A stretch of 64,000 nt of DNA from Leptospiraceae bacterium. Its GTDB lineage: Bacteria; Spirochaetota; Leptospiria; Leptospirales; Leptospiraceae. The notes beneath the pieces were generated by a model, which had not been told where the DNA came from, ran no database searches, and saw nothing but the letters and a program-made list of their open reading frames with translations. A program made the position numbers and the translations under genes. How positions within the stretch are numbered: the stretch's first letter is position 1; every line of letters begins with the position of its first letter. The stretch lies in NCBI GenBank assembly GCA_024233865.1, contig JACKPA010000007.1, positions 226,538-290,537 of the forward strand, written 5' to 3'. Below are positions 50,688 to 60,250 of this stretch, piece after piece.

Positions 50688-51761
50688 CTATTCTGTTTTT
50701 CCTTTTTGCAACCTGCTCATTCTATCGGTTTCGATCAGTTTTTCTACCAATTCATCCATATCTCCATCCATAACAGACAATAAATTATGATTTGTGTAAT
50801 TAATGCGATGATCTGTTATTCTACCCTGGGGGAAATTATAGGTTCTAATTCTTTCCGACCTGTCTCCCGTTCCAACCATTTGCTTTTTTAAGGCATCGGA
50901 AGATAATTTTTGCTCTTCTATCTGCTTTTCATAGATTCTCGCCCTCAAAATTCTCATGGCTTTATCTTTATTTTTTAGCTGTGATTTTTCGTCTTGGCAG
51001 CTGACAACCAGTCCTGTTGGAATATGGGTAATTCGAACTGCCGAATCTGTAGTATTCACCGATTGTCCCCCGGGTCCCGATGATCTATACACATCTACTC
51101 GAATGTCTTGTTCTGTAATCTTCACTTCACTTTCTTCTACTTCAGGGAGAACCGCAACCGTAACGGCACTTGTATGGATTCTCCCGCCTGATTCAGTAAC
51201 AGGTATTCTTTGAACTCTATGTGCTCCAGGTTCAAATTTGAAAGTATCGTAACCACTACTGTCTTGTATGGAAAAAATGATCTCTTTAAAACCGCCAATA
51301 CCGGTTGGAGTCATTTCTACAAGCTCGTATTTAAATCCTTTTTTTTCGGCAAATTTGGTGTACATTCGAAACAAATCCGCTACAAATAGAGCCGCTTCTT
51401 CTCCACCGGTACCGGCTCTGATTTCAATCAAAACATCTTTTCCGGAATTAGGATCAGGCGGAAGAAGCATAATTTCCAATTCTTTTGTGAGTTTTACAAC
51501 TTTTTTTTCATTTTCTTCCACTTCAGATTTTAACATATTAATCATTTCACCGTCTTTTTCCGATTCCAGCAGTAATTGTGCTTCTTCTCTATCCTTTTCT
51601 GCTTTAAAATATTCTATGATCTTATTATAAATAGGAGTTAACCGAGCTCTCTCTTTAGAAAGGGCTTTGAGTTTTTCCGGTTGTGAGGCTATTTCTTGGC
51701 TATATAGTTCTTCCTCTATTTTGATGTATTTTTGCTGTAATTTTAATAATCTATCTTTCAT
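50688..51761 (-). CDS. prfA: Peptide chain release factor 1
   Basis: 357 residues, standard for RF1. GTGGEEAALFVADLFRMY, the PVT anticodon-mimic motif at 187-189 (class of PxT for UAA/UAG, unlike the SPF of RF2), and GGQ at 231-233 in SSGPGGQSVNTTDSAVR, which triggers peptide release. No PrmC methyltransferase gene follows. It is transcribed away from the NAD(P)-binding protein gene, with a direct repeat between them. Confidence 0.96.
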   Translation of the reverse strand: MKDRLLKLQQKYIKIEEELYSQEIASQPEKLKALSKERARLTPIYNKIIEYFKAEKDREEAQLLLESEKDGEMINMLKSEVEENEKKVVKLTKELEIMLLPPDPNSGKDVLIEIRAGTGGEEAALFVADLFRMYTKFAEKKGFKYELVEMTPTGIGGFKEIIFSIQDSSGYDTFKFEPGAHRVQRIPVTESGGRIHTSAVTVAVLPEVEESEVKITEQDIRVDVYRSSGPGGQSVNTTDSAVRITHIPTGLVVSCQDEKSQLKNKDKAMRILRARIYEKQIEEQKLSSDALKKQMVGTGDRSERIRTYNFPQGRITDHRINYTNHNLLSVMDGDMDELVEKLIETDRMSRLQKGKTE

Positions 51762-51785
51762 ACAATTGCTACGATTAACAATTCA

Positions 51786-51825
51786 TAAATAATAAACAAG
51801 GTGTGGTGTAAATAATAAACAAGGT
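51786..51825. repeat. Pair of 17-bp direct repeats, 23-bp period
   Basis: TAAATAATAAACAAGGT occurs at 51786-51802 and 51809-51825, between the divergent prfA (-) and NAD(P)-binding protein (+) genes. It could be a paired regulator site or a small duplication. No inverted symmetry is evident. Confidence 0.6.
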
Positions 51826-51886
51826 ATTTCCTATAAGGTTAGAAAAAAAATTGTAAAAATTTACCCTTTTAGAGAAAAAGGAAACC

Positions 51887-52516
51887 ATGAAAATAGCGAT
51901 TATTGGAACAGGACAAGTAGGAATATCACTTGCTAAAGGTTGGGCTAAAGCAGGACATGAAATCTATTTAGGGCTAAAAAAATTAAATACACAAAAACTT
52001 CAAACGGTTTTAAATTTAAATGAAAGAATTGTTGTCAGACTGATTCCGGATGCAGTGATTGAATCTAATATAATCGTTATGGCGATGCCTCCCGAAAGTG
52101 TTAAAGAGATTTCCGAATTAGTAGGAGAAATTAGAGATAAAGTTGTAATTGATACAATCAACTCTATCATGAACTATCCTGAACCATATTATAGTACGGC
52201 AGAAGCTATAAAAGCATGGACAGGCTGTGAAAGGATTATAAAATGTTTTAATACAACCGGAGTTGAAAATTTATCCAATCCTCTTTATGATAATTCCAAA
52301 ATAGACACATTTATGGCTGGGGATAATGAAGACGATAAAATGATTGTGAAACAATTGGCTTATGATCTTGGTTTTGAAGAATGTTATGATTGTGGCGGGT
52401 TCGATAAAATTCCTCTACTGGAAAGCATGGCTTTATTTTGGATGAACCTGGCATTTATGCAAGGCTATGGACCAGATATTGGACTCAAAGTCCTCCAAAG
52501 AGGTTTTCCCAGGTAG
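51887..52516 (+). CDS. NAD(P)-binding oxidoreductase, F420-dependent NADP reductase-like
   Basis: 209 residues. Rossmann motif KIAIIGTGQVGISLAKGWAKAGHE at the N-terminus and a later VIDTINSIMNYPEP and IIKCFNTTGVENL, matching the NADP oxidoreductase/F420-dependent family (PF03807). AAGGA precedes the ATG. Spirochaetes are not known for F420, so NAD(P)-dependent chemistry on another substrate is more likely (inference). Separated by 138 bp from dedA. Confidence 0.82.
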   Translation: MKIAIIGTGQVGISLAKGWAKAGHEIYLGLKKLNTQKLQTVLNLNERIVVRLIPDAVIESNIIVMAMPPESVKEISELVGEIRDKVVIDTINSIMNYPEPYYSTAEAIKAWTGCERIIKCFNTTGVENLSNPLYDNSKIDTFMAGDNEDDKMIVKQLAYDLGFEECYDCGGFDKIPLLESMALFWMNLAFMQGYGPDIGLKVLQRGFPR

Positions 52517-52654
52517 TAGAAAAAATTAAAACTTTTCCATACATAATTTATAATCATTTTAATTATTGCCTAATATCATTATTTCAATTTATATATCAAA
52601 AGTGTATTTTTCTTAAAAAGGAAATATAAACTCCAATAATTATAAGTTGTCTAA

Positions 52655-53278
52655 ATGGAAATACTTCAACTCTTAGTCGAGTTTTTTTCGCAATACGGTT
52701 ACATTGCTGTATTTGGTGTATTGATTTTATGCGGTTTTGGTTTACCTATTCCGGAAGATATTACTTTGGTTTCAGGTGGTATTATATCTGCCCTAGGTAA
52801 TACCAATCAGCATATAATGTTTTTGGTTGGAATGCTTGGTGTTTTGATGGGAGATACTTTTGTTTTTTCAAGTGGAAGAATTTTTGGTGAACGAATCCTT
52901 TCGAATAAATTTGTTGCCAGAATAATGACTCCAAAAAGATATAAGCAAGTCCAAGACAAGTTTGTGAAATACGATAAATGGGTGATTTTTATGGCGAGGT
53001 TTATGCCAGGTCTACGTATGCCGGTTTATCTTAGCGCAGGAATCAGTCAAAAGGTTGGCTTGCTACGATTTATCGTAACTGATTTTTTAGCTGCAATTAT
53101 AAGCGTACCAATTTGGATATACCTAGGGTATTATGGTGCTCATAATTTTGAACTTTTGCTTGATTGGGTTCGCCATGGACAAATGGCTATCTTATTTATA
53201 ATTTTTTTAGTTTTATCAGTAATTACACTAATCTATTTTATAAAAAAGAAAAGGAATTCGGAAATTATAGAAGAATAA
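52655..53278 (+). CDS. DedA family membrane protein
   Basis: 207 residues with about five TM helices. CGFGLPIPEDITLVSGG and the FMARFMPGLRMPVYLSAGIS motif, with its conserved Arg and Gly, are DedA/VTT signatures. These proteins flip undecaprenyl phosphate or other phospholipids in the inner membrane. It starts an operon with HNH and two kinase genes (18 nt to HNH). Confidence 0.9.
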   Translation: MEILQLLVEFFSQYGYIAVFGVLILCGFGLPIPEDITLVSGGIISALGNTNQHIMFLVGMLGVLMGDTFVFSSGRIFGERILSNKFVARIMTPKRYKQVQDKFVKYDKWVIFMARFMPGLRMPVYLSAGISQKVGLLRFIVTDFLAAIISVPIWIYLGYYGAHNFELLLDWVRHGQMAILFIIFLVLSVITLIYFIKKKRNSEIIEE

Positions 53279-53296
53279 TGCCAAAAGGGTTTAATA

Positions 53297-53851
53297 ATGG
53301 ATTTACTTTCTCAGCCAGTTTTAGTTTTAAATTCTTGTTTTATTCCAATTACGGTAAAACCAGCTAAAAAAGCTATATGTATGGTTTATTTGGAAAAAGC
53401 ACAGGTATTAAAAGCTTCTACAAAAAACTACATACAATCAGAAAAGTTAAATATACCAATTCCGCATGTAATCTTACTCTCAAATTTCTATATGCTCCCA
53501 AAAAGAAAAATGAGAATAACAAGACAAACAATTTTTTCCAGAGACAATTACACCTGCGCATATTGCAACAAACAAGTTACTTCAAGTAAATTAACACTAG
53601 ACCATATTATCCCCAAAAGTAGATGGAAAGAAGTTACCAAAAATCAAAAACAATATGATTTCCATTCATGGGAAAACGTTGTAACTGCTTGCAAAGACTG
53701 CAACACAAAAAAAAGTAATAAATTATTAAATGAGCTAAAATGGAAACATCCAATTATCAAACAATTGGATTATTTTCAATATGGAATACCGGGAGTAGAA
53801 AAATATGCTGAAGAATTCGGTTGGTCAGAATATTTACTTGGAAAAAATTAA
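53297..53851 (+). CDS. HNH endonuclease domain protein
   Basis: 184 residues. An N-terminal domain (1-70) seen in many genomic HNH proteins, then RDNYTCAYC (Cys87, Cys90), LTLDHIIPKSR (His103 as the first His), SWENVVTACKDCNTKKSN (Cys132, Cys135). The pairs of Cys bind structural zinc and His103 is catalytic. The gene ends inside the following kinase start region (47-nt overlap). Whether it acts as a nuclease in DNA repair or defence is not visible. Confidence 0.9.
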   Translation: MDLLSQPVLVLNSCFIPITVKPAKKAICMVYLEKAQVLKASTKNYIQSEKLNIPIPHVILLSNFYMLPKRKMRITRQTIFSRDNYTCAYCNKQVTSSKLTLDHIIPKSRWKEVTKNQKQYDFHSWENVVTACKDCNTKKSNKLLNELKWKHPIIKQLDYFQYGIPGVEKYAEEFGWSEYLLGKN

Positions 53852-56800
53852 TACTGTTTTTTCCTTACCATTTATTATTTTTTTTCCTCATATTGTATAT
53901 CTTTTTCTGCTTTTTGGTTTTTTTTATTTTTTCCAAATCGATCTTTCTTTTTTGGTTATTTTGTTTTTTAGCCTTACCTTTTTAACATTTGGTTCTGTGG
54001 TTGGAATTTTTTATAAGCTATTAGAAAACCTGAAAGAAACAAACAGTAAATATGCCGATTTTATCGAAGGAACAGATAATTTTATAATTCGTTCTGACAA
54101 ACATGGTAAGATCATATTTGCCAATCAAATCTCAGAGAAAATTTTAGGATTAATGCCGACAGAATGTAGAGGCTTAAAGGCTATAGATTTTGTTCATCCT
54201 GATGATCTAAAGAAAACCAAAAAAATATTTTTATACTGTATTAAAAACCACAAGCAATATGCTTCTTTGGAAAACCGTCTGCGAGGTTTAAATGGTCAAA
54301 TCCATTATTTATTATGGACAATACACTTCCACTATAACAAAAAAGGAATCCTTGAAAGAATTGATAATGTAGCCAAAGATATTACCGAATTAAAAGAAGC
54401 TGAAACTGCTCTACTAAAAAATGAAAGCAGATTAAAAAAAGCCCAAAAAATTGCCAAGATCGCCAGCTGGGAAAAAAATTATCAAACGGGTGAAATCTAT
54501 TGGTCTGAAGAATTATACTTTTTGTTAGGATATACCAACCCAAAGATTCAACCTTCTTATAGACTCCTTTTAGATCATATTTACCCGGAAGATAAAAGAA
54601 AGATTCTGGATATAAGTATCATCAAAAATTTAATCAAAACAAAGAAGCCTATCAATGTCGAGTTCAAGTTTTTTACCGTTCAAAAAGAAACTCGGTATGC
54701 GAACGCACAGCTTGAAATGGAAATAAACGAAACAGGAAAATGGTTATTTGGAACTTTTCAAGATATAACCGATAGAAAAAGGATAGATGAGAAGCTAAAA
54801 TTAGAGAAAGAGAGACTAATAAACCTTTTAGAAGTGCTTCCAGCGTTTGTTTATTTACAAAGAAAAGATTATTCTATTGCTTATGGAAATAAAAAATTTA
54901 AAGAATATTTCGGAGAAGTTGGCAATAAAAAATGTTATGAATTGCTAATTTCAAGGGGAAATCCTTGCGAAAATTGTAGAACTTTTGAAGTATTTGAAAA
55001 TAAGAATACTATAGAATGGGAATGGACAGACAAAAACGGAAAAGTTTACCAAGTCATCAACCACCCCTTCCAAGATTCGGACGGAACAGACTTGGTTTTG
55101 GAAATGGGAATTGATATCACGGACAAAAAGCTAGCAGAAGAAGCCATAAAAAGAGAGAGACATTTATTTATTGGTGGACCTGTCACCATTTTTAAGTGGG
55201 AGTTAAAAGAAGGATGGCCTGTTGAATATGTTTCACCCAACGTTATTCAATATGGTTTTGATCCAAAAGACTTTTTGGAAGGACATCTTTCTTACCTCGA
55301 CATCATCCACCCGGAAGACAGACAAAAAGTAGAAGAACAAGCTTACAGATGTATTGAAAACGGATTAAATACAATTGAGCAAGACTATAGAATTATATGT
55401 CCGGATAAGGAAATAATATGGTTTTACGATTTTACGGTTGTTATTAAAAATGACCAGAATGTTGTAACTCATTTGGACGGATACGTTTTGAATATTACAG
55501 AGCGAATCCAAAGAGAAGAAGCCCTTAAACAAAGTGAGGTAAATTTTAGAGCGATTATACAGTCTAGTTATGATTCTATTTTAATTTTGGATACAAACCG
55601 AAAGGTAAAATTTTCAAATTTGGCTGCTGAAAAAATATTTGAAAAAAGCTCCAAAGAACTTTTAAGCTTAAATCCACCTCTATTATTTGACAAAAAAACG
55701 GAAATTGATATACCACAAAAAAACGGAAATATTATTATAGCAGAGATGAGCAATGTGGAGATTCAATGGGAAGGACAAAAAGCAATCTTGGTTTCATTAC
55801 ACGACATTACGGGTTATAGAACTGCAGAAATTAAAATCAAAGAAGCCAAAGAAAAAGCCGAAGAAGCAGATCGAGCCAAAAGCGAGTTTCTTGCCAACAT
55901 GAGTCACGAACTTAGAACACCATTAAACGGCATTTTGGGTTATACACAAATATTAAAAAAAGAAAACTTAAACGAATTTCAACAAAAATCCATTGATATA
56001 ATCGAACAAAGCGGAATGCACCTTCTCAATCTAATCAACGATATATTGGATTTGTCTAAAATTGAAGCAAAAAAAATGCAACTCAAAGAAGATGAATTCC
56101 ACCTTCCTTCCTTTTTGGAGGGTATCATTGGAATGATAAAAATGCGAGCAGAAGACAAAGGTCTTACTTTTGAGTTTATTGCAATATCAAATATTCCTCA
56201 TTTTACTTATGGAGATAATAGGATTTTGGGACAAGTACTCCTGAATTTGTTAAGCAATTCGGTTAAGTATACCGAAAAAGGAAAAATCCTTTTAACCATC
56301 GGATATGTGGACGGAGCGCAAAAAATTCGATTTCAGGTAGAAGATACAGGAATTGGTATTCCGGATAATATGCTCCAAGACATATTTTCTCCATTCAAAC
56401 AGATAGAAATGCACATACGCAATGTGGAAGGTACAGGACTTGGTCTTTCGATTAGTCAAAAATTAGTACAAATGATGGGAGGGCAATTACAGGTGGAAAG
56501 CAAATTAAACCATGGTAGTCGGTTTTGGTTTGATATTGAGCTACCAGAGGTATCAAAAGAACCGGAAGAAATACAAAACCAAGATACAAAAATTATTGGG
56601 TATGAAGGAAAAAGAATAAAAATTTTAATTGTTGAAGATATTTTAGAAAATAGAATGATTTTAAATAGGTTTTTATCATTAATTGGCTTTATCGTAATGG
56701 AAGCAAAAAATGGTGAGGAAGGAGTAAATAAAGCAAGAGATCTTTTACCTGATTTAATTTTAATGGATTTATACATGCCCGTTATGGACGGATTTCAAGC

Positions 56801-57239
56801 CATAAAACAAATCAAAGAAATTCCAGAATTAGCGGAAACAAAAATATTTACAATATCAGCTAGTTCTGAGGAATTTATTACAAAAAAGTTCTCAAATCTT
56901 GGTTGTACGGACTACATCCTAAAACCGGTTATGGAAAATGAAATTCTAAACAAAATTGAGAGACATCTTAATGTTAAATGGATATATGAAAAAAGGGGTG
57001 ACCTATCAAATCTGGAAAAGCAGGCAACTCACTTAGATTCGGAAATTGTACGTCCATCTTCAAATGAGATAAAATCTTTGTATAAAATCACAAAACGGGG
57101 TGACATTAAAAGATTAAACAAAGAACTTGATAAAATTGAACTATTAGATGTAAAATACAAACCATTCGTAAAAAAAATTAGAAGTTTAGCTTCTACATTT
57201 CAAATAAAAAAAATTGGGGAACTTTTAGAAAATCAGTAG
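53805..57239 (+). CDS. Membrane-bound hybrid histidine kinase with multiple PAS domains
   Basis: 1144 residues. The ATG at 53805 is nine bases after GGGAG and lies inside the HNH gene. Two TM helices (about 20-70), then four to five PAS domains with PAC motifs (for example VHPDDLKK, IYPEDKRK, IIHPEDRQK), HisKA with H701 in ANMSHELRTP, HATPase with N-box NLLSNSVKYT and DTGIGIP, GTGLGLS, and a REC domain with D988 (LILMDLYMPVMDG). A helical C-terminal segment of about 70 residues follows. Cys-rich CENCRTFEVF in one PAS may bind a cofactor. The REC-kinase gene follows after 9 nt. Confidence 0.92.
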   Translation: MLKNSVGQNIYLEKINTVFSLPFIIFFPHIVYLFLLFGFFYFFQIDLSFLVILFFSLTFLTFGSVVGIFYKLLENLKETNSKYADFIEGTDNFIIRSDKHGKIIFANQISEKILGLMPTECRGLKAIDFVHPDDLKKTKKIFLYCIKNHKQYASLENRLRGLNGQIHYLLWTIHFHYNKKGILERIDNVAKDITELKEAETALLKNESRLKKAQKIAKIASWEKNYQTGEIYWSEELYFLLGYTNPKIQPSYRLLLDHIYPEDKRKILDISIIKNLIKTKKPINVEFKFFTVQKETRYANAQLEMEINETGKWLFGTFQDITDRKRIDEKLKLEKERLINLLEVLPAFVYLQRKDYSIAYGNKKFKEYFGEVGNKKCYELLISRGNPCENCRTFEVFENKNTIEWEWTDKNGKVYQVINHPFQDSDGTDLVLEMGIDITDKKLAEEAIKRERHLFIGGPVTIFKWELKEGWPVEYVSPNVIQYGFDPKDFLEGHLSYLDIIHPEDRQKVEEQAYRCIENGLNTIEQDYRIICPDKEIIWFYDFTVVIKNDQNVVTHLDGYVLNITERIQREEALKQSEVNFRAIIQSSYDSILILDTNRKVKFSNLAAEKIFEKSSKELLSLNPPLLFDKKTEIDIPQKNGNIIIAEMSNVEIQWEGQKAILVSLHDITGYRTAEIKIKEAKEKAEEADRAKSEFLANMSHELRTPLNGILGYTQILKKENLNEFQQKSIDIIEQSGMHLLNLINDILDLSKIEAKKMQLKEDEFHLPSFLEGIIGMIKMRAEDKGLTFEFIAISNIPHFTYGDNRILGQVLLNLLSNSVKYTEKGKILLTIGYVDGAQKIRFQVEDTGIGIPDNMLQDIFSPFKQIEMHIRNVEGTGLGLSISQKLVQMMGGQLQVESKLNHGSRFWFDIELPEVSKEPEEIQNQDTKIIGYEGKRIKILIVEDILENRMILNRFLSLIGFIVMEAKNGEEGVNKARDLLPDLILMDLYMPVMDGFQAIKQIKEIPELAETKIFTISASSEEFITKKFSNLGCTDYILKPVMENEILNKIERHLNVKWIYEKRGDLSNLEKQATHLDSEIVRPSSNEIKSLYKITKRGDIKRLNKELDKIELLDVKYKPFVKKIRSLASTFQIKKIGELLENQ

Positions 57240-57248
57240 GGGTAATTT

Positions 57249-58403
57249 ATGGATATACAAGAACTTAAAAACTCAACAATTTTGATTGTAGATGACAATC
57301 CAACTAATTTAGGTGTACTTTTTGATTACTTGAGCAACTTGGGATTTAATGTACTGGTTAGCCAAGACGGAGAAAATGCTTTGGCACTCGTACAAGACGA
57401 GAGACCGGACATAATACTCCTTGATATAATGATGCCAGGGATAGATGGTTTTGAAGTTTGTAAAAGATTAAAAAGCATCCCTATTGTAAAAGATATCCCT
57501 ATAATTTTTATTAGTGCACTTTCGGAAACTTTTGATAAAGTGACAGGTTTTGAGATTGGAGGAGTGGATTATATTACAAAACCCTTTCAACAAGAAGAAG
57601 TTTTGGCAAGAATATCCTCTCATCTCACAATTCAAAAACAGAGGCAAAAGCTCCATGAGTTAAATTCCAGTAAAGATAGATTTTTTTCCATTGTGGCAAA
57701 TGATTTACGAAGCCCAATAGCTTCCATAATTAGAGTGACAAAAGAATTACAAGACTCTCTCAGCACTTGGGATAAAGAGCTAATTTCTAAAATTACTAAA
57801 GATTTGAATGATACATCTCAAAATACTTATTCCTTTGTTGAAAATCTTTTAGAATGGTCAAGAATCCAACTCGGACTAATAGATTGCACTCCTTTAAAGG
57901 TTTATTTACACGATATTATGCTCAATAATTTAAAAATGAACCGGAAAATCATAGATCAAAAAAAGTTTATAATAGAAAATAATATTGATCCTAGTGCTTA
58001 TGTTTATGCGGATAGATACATGGTAAATATTGTTATAAAAAACTTACTTTCTAACGCATTCAAATTTACGAATAGGAACGGAAAAATTGAGATTAACGCC
58101 AAACAAAAAGAAGAATCTTTAACAATTTCCATAATAGATACTGGAATTGGAATTATTCAAGAAAATTTAAGTAAGCTATTTATGATAGATAAACCGGTAA
58201 AACAATATGGAACAGAAGGTGAAAGAGGAACAGGTTTAGGATTAATTTTATGCCAAAATTTTATCAAAAGAAATTATGGAAAAATTTGGGTAGAAAGTGA
58301 GTTTGGGAGAGGGACAAATGTCAGCTTTACTCTCCCCCTCTCCCCTCATACAATTGAAGTAAAACAAACAAAGTCCAAATTAAAGGTTAATAAGGATTCC
58401 TGA
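57249..58403 (+). CDS. REC-histidine kinase with Asn in place of the phospho-acceptor His
   Basis: 384 residues. REC domain 1-125 with D15/D16, acceptor D59 (IILLDIMMPGIDG) and Lys111 (TKPF). The kinase core has N-box NLLSNAFKFT, DTGIGI and GTGLGL, so ATP binding looks intact. The H-box reads FFSIVANDLRSP: relatives have FSIIAHDLRSP, so Asn151 stands where the phosphorylated His should be (codon AAT for CAT/CAC). It therefore cannot autophosphorylate conventionally and may act as a pseudokinase, for example binding or dephosphorylating the adjacent hybrid kinase's partner (inference). Confidence 0.9.
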   Translation: MDIQELKNSTILIVDDNPTNLGVLFDYLSNLGFNVLVSQDGENALALVQDERPDIILLDIMMPGIDGFEVCKRLKSIPIVKDIPIIFISALSETFDKVTGFEIGGVDYITKPFQQEEVLARISSHLTIQKQRQKLHELNSSKDRFFSIVANDLRSPIASIIRVTKELQDSLSTWDKELISKITKDLNDTSQNTYSFVENLLEWSRIQLGLIDCTPLKVYLHDIMLNNLKMNRKIIDQKKFIIENNIDPSAYVYADRYMVNIVIKNLLSNAFKFTNRNGKIEINAKQKEESLTISIIDTGIGIIQENLSKLFMIDKPVKQYGTEGERGTGLGLILCQNFIKRNYGKIWVESEFGRGTNVSFTLPLSPHTIEVKQTKSKLKVNKDS

Positions 58404-58650
58404 TAAAGTCCATCAATAGTGGTATGTCCTTTTTCATAAGGTGAACGGTGGCTACGGCTTCTTCAAAAGGGATAGCGGCTCCAGACAAAAATATTAAATC
58501 TTCTCCAATAATTACAAAAGGAATTCGGTTACTTTCTAAAAAATGCCTTATAATTGTAATCATCCCTAATTCGGATGTTTGGTAACAAGGATAATATTTG
58601 AAATCATCCTCGTCCTTCTCGTGGGTTTCGACGCTAATAACGTTTGACAT
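58387..58650 (-). CDS. DUF2007-like small protein
   Basis: 87 residues from ATG 58650, with GAGG nine to ten bases upstream. FKYYPCYQTSELGMITIIRHFLESNRIPFVIIGEDL, the start of the fold, matches DUF2007 (putative signal-transducing) proteins, which bind to unknown partners. It converges on the kinase gene with 17 bp overlapped. Cytoplasmic. Confidence 0.75.
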   Translation of the reverse strand: MSNVISVETHEKDEDDFKYYPCYQTSELGMITIIRHFLESNRIPFVIIGEDLIFLSGAAIPFEEAVATVHLMKKDIPLLMDFIRNPY

Positions 58651-58710
58651 TTTAACAAACCTCGAAAGATTGATATTCAATAGAATAGTTTTTGGATATA
58701 TGAAATTATT

Positions 58711-59202
58711 TTGAAAAGTTGTTATAGGTTAATTAGTATTTTTCTTTTAATTTGTCTACCATTTCAGTGTACAAATTATTCGTCAAAACGATTAAACACC
58801 GTTCCGCCCATACTCATTTCGATTACCAAAATTTCCATTGGGCACAAAATTACCATACGAGCCGGTAATCCGGAAGTTCTATTTATTGGTTATAAGCTAT
58901 ATAAAGGAACTACATCTAACGAAGCAAGAAATGCCGCTGACCTTACATCAGGACAAGATTGTGAAGGAGGATTAAAATTACCTCCCAACCAACCCTTGGA
59001 ATATGTTGCCATAGTTGGACAAGAATTAGAAAAGTTAGATGGTAATGATGTTACCGGACAAAATGTAGTATGTTACTACAGAATTTCTCTCCAATCCAAT
59101 GAATATATTGCCATGAGAAGCGTTTTGTTGTCCATTCAGCTTATTAATACCAGCAATGCTATTTCGGTTTCCGCCCCTTCCAATGCTTTAATTGTACCCT
59201 AG
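58711..59202 (+). CDS. Putative lipoprotein of unknown function
   Basis: 163 residues from TTG 58711. The leader ISIFLLICLPFQC ends in a lipobox. The body is beta-rich and includes KITIRAGNPEVLFIGYKLYKG, a fibronectin-like pattern, and CYYRISL. Similar lipoproteins are frequent in leptospires. No SD is evident and no function is recognised. Confidence 0.6.
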   Translation: MKSCYRLISIFLLICLPFQCTNYSSKRLNTVPPILISITKISIGHKITIRAGNPEVLFIGYKLYKGTTSNEARNAADLTSGQDCEGGLKLPPNQPLEYVAIVGQELEKLDGNDVTGQNVVCYYRISLQSNEYIAMRSVLLSIQLINTSNAISVSAPSNALIVP

Positions 59203-59372
59203 GTTTGATAATTTTTGCTAAGCTTTTTGATTTTCTGTTTCAACCATCTTCCTTTCTTGTTTTTCTTTTTCCAAAGTCTTGGATACTTTTTCTAAAATTA
59301 TAAAAAAAAAGTTGCATTGAAAAAAACAGAATTGTCTATTTCCTAAAATAGATGAAAAAATCAGGAAAAAAA

Positions 59373-60092
59373 ATGAAGAAAGTTTTAATTTTAGTGCTAA
59401 CGATTAGCATTCTACCTCTCAGTGCTTTTAACGAAAATCAATTAGATCAATTAAAAAAAACAAAACAATGCTCAAATTGTGATTTGGCAAACGCCAAGCT
59501 GGAAGGAGTTGATTTGGCAAATGCAAATTTATCAGGTGCGAACTTAAAAGAAGCAATATTAGAAGGTGCAAATCTAAGCGGAGCTTATTTGAAAGGTGCA
59601 AACTTAGAAGGTGCTAATTTGGAAGGTGCTAATCTAAGAGGAGCAACTTTAAAAAGCGCTAATCTAAAAGGAGCTAATCTGGAAGGTGCAAACTTAGAAA
59701 CTGCTAGTCTAAAATTTGCGAATCTTGATGTGGCTTATTTGGAAGGAGCAAACCTAAAAGGCGCTAATTTAAGAGGTGCTAGCTTAAAGATTGCTTATTT
59801 GAAAAGGGCAAACCTAAAAAGAGTAAATTTGGGATACGCCAATTTGGAAGGAGCTTATCTGGTTAATAGCAATCTAAAAGGTGCTAGCCTTATGGGAGCA
59901 AACTTGAGAAGAGCCAATCTACAAAAATCAAATCTTAGAAGGATAAACTTTGAAGGAGTTAATTTGGAAGGAGCTAATTTGGAAGGAGCAAGCATAAACA
60001 GATCTTATTTTAAAGATGTAAACGTTAAAAATGTTATCCCCCCCCATAGCGTAACTTGTAATGATTTGGATTGCTTATTAAGAAAAAAATAA
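59373..60092 (+). CDS. Exported pentapeptide-repeat protein
   Basis: 239 residues from ATG 59373 (AGGA six bases upstream; ATG 59352 also possible). A signal peptide (KVLILVLTISILPLSAF) is followed by about 34 A(N/D)LxG pentapeptides (ANLEGANLKGANLRGA and similar), forming a right-handed quadrilateral beta-helix of about eight coils. A C-terminal tail with Cys-Xaa4-Cys follows. Most pentapeptide proteins are cytoplasmic DNA mimics (Qnr, MfpA); export is less usual. The DNA repeats here are coding, not CRISPR. Confidence 0.9.
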   Translation: MKKVLILVLTISILPLSAFNENQLDQLKKTKQCSNCDLANAKLEGVDLANANLSGANLKEAILEGANLSGAYLKGANLEGANLEGANLRGATLKSANLKGANLEGANLETASLKFANLDVAYLEGANLKGANLRGASLKIAYLKRANLKRVNLGYANLEGAYLVNSNLKGASLMGANLRRANLQKSNLRRINFEGVNLEGANLEGASINRSYFKDVNVKNVIPPHSVTCNDLDCLLRKK

Positions 60093-60250
60093 TGTTATAA
60101 ACCAATGTCTGCTGAAGAATTTATCGGAATTTTAAGGTCAAAAAAACAGATAATTTCAATAAAATCTTTTTTATTGATTTCCATAAAAAGCTATTGCAGC
60201 TAAACTTGAAAAAATTTATTATAAAATTAAAAATTTGTATGAGGTCGAAA

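Noticed and set aside
59460..60010. Short repeated units resembling a CRISPR array
   Set aside because: The repeats are 15-bp degenerate codons for pentapeptides in a long ORF, without spacers of constant length.
60105..60203. 33-codon ATG-started frame between the pentapeptide and coiled-coil genes
   Set aside because: No SD and no conserved-looking composition; probably chance.
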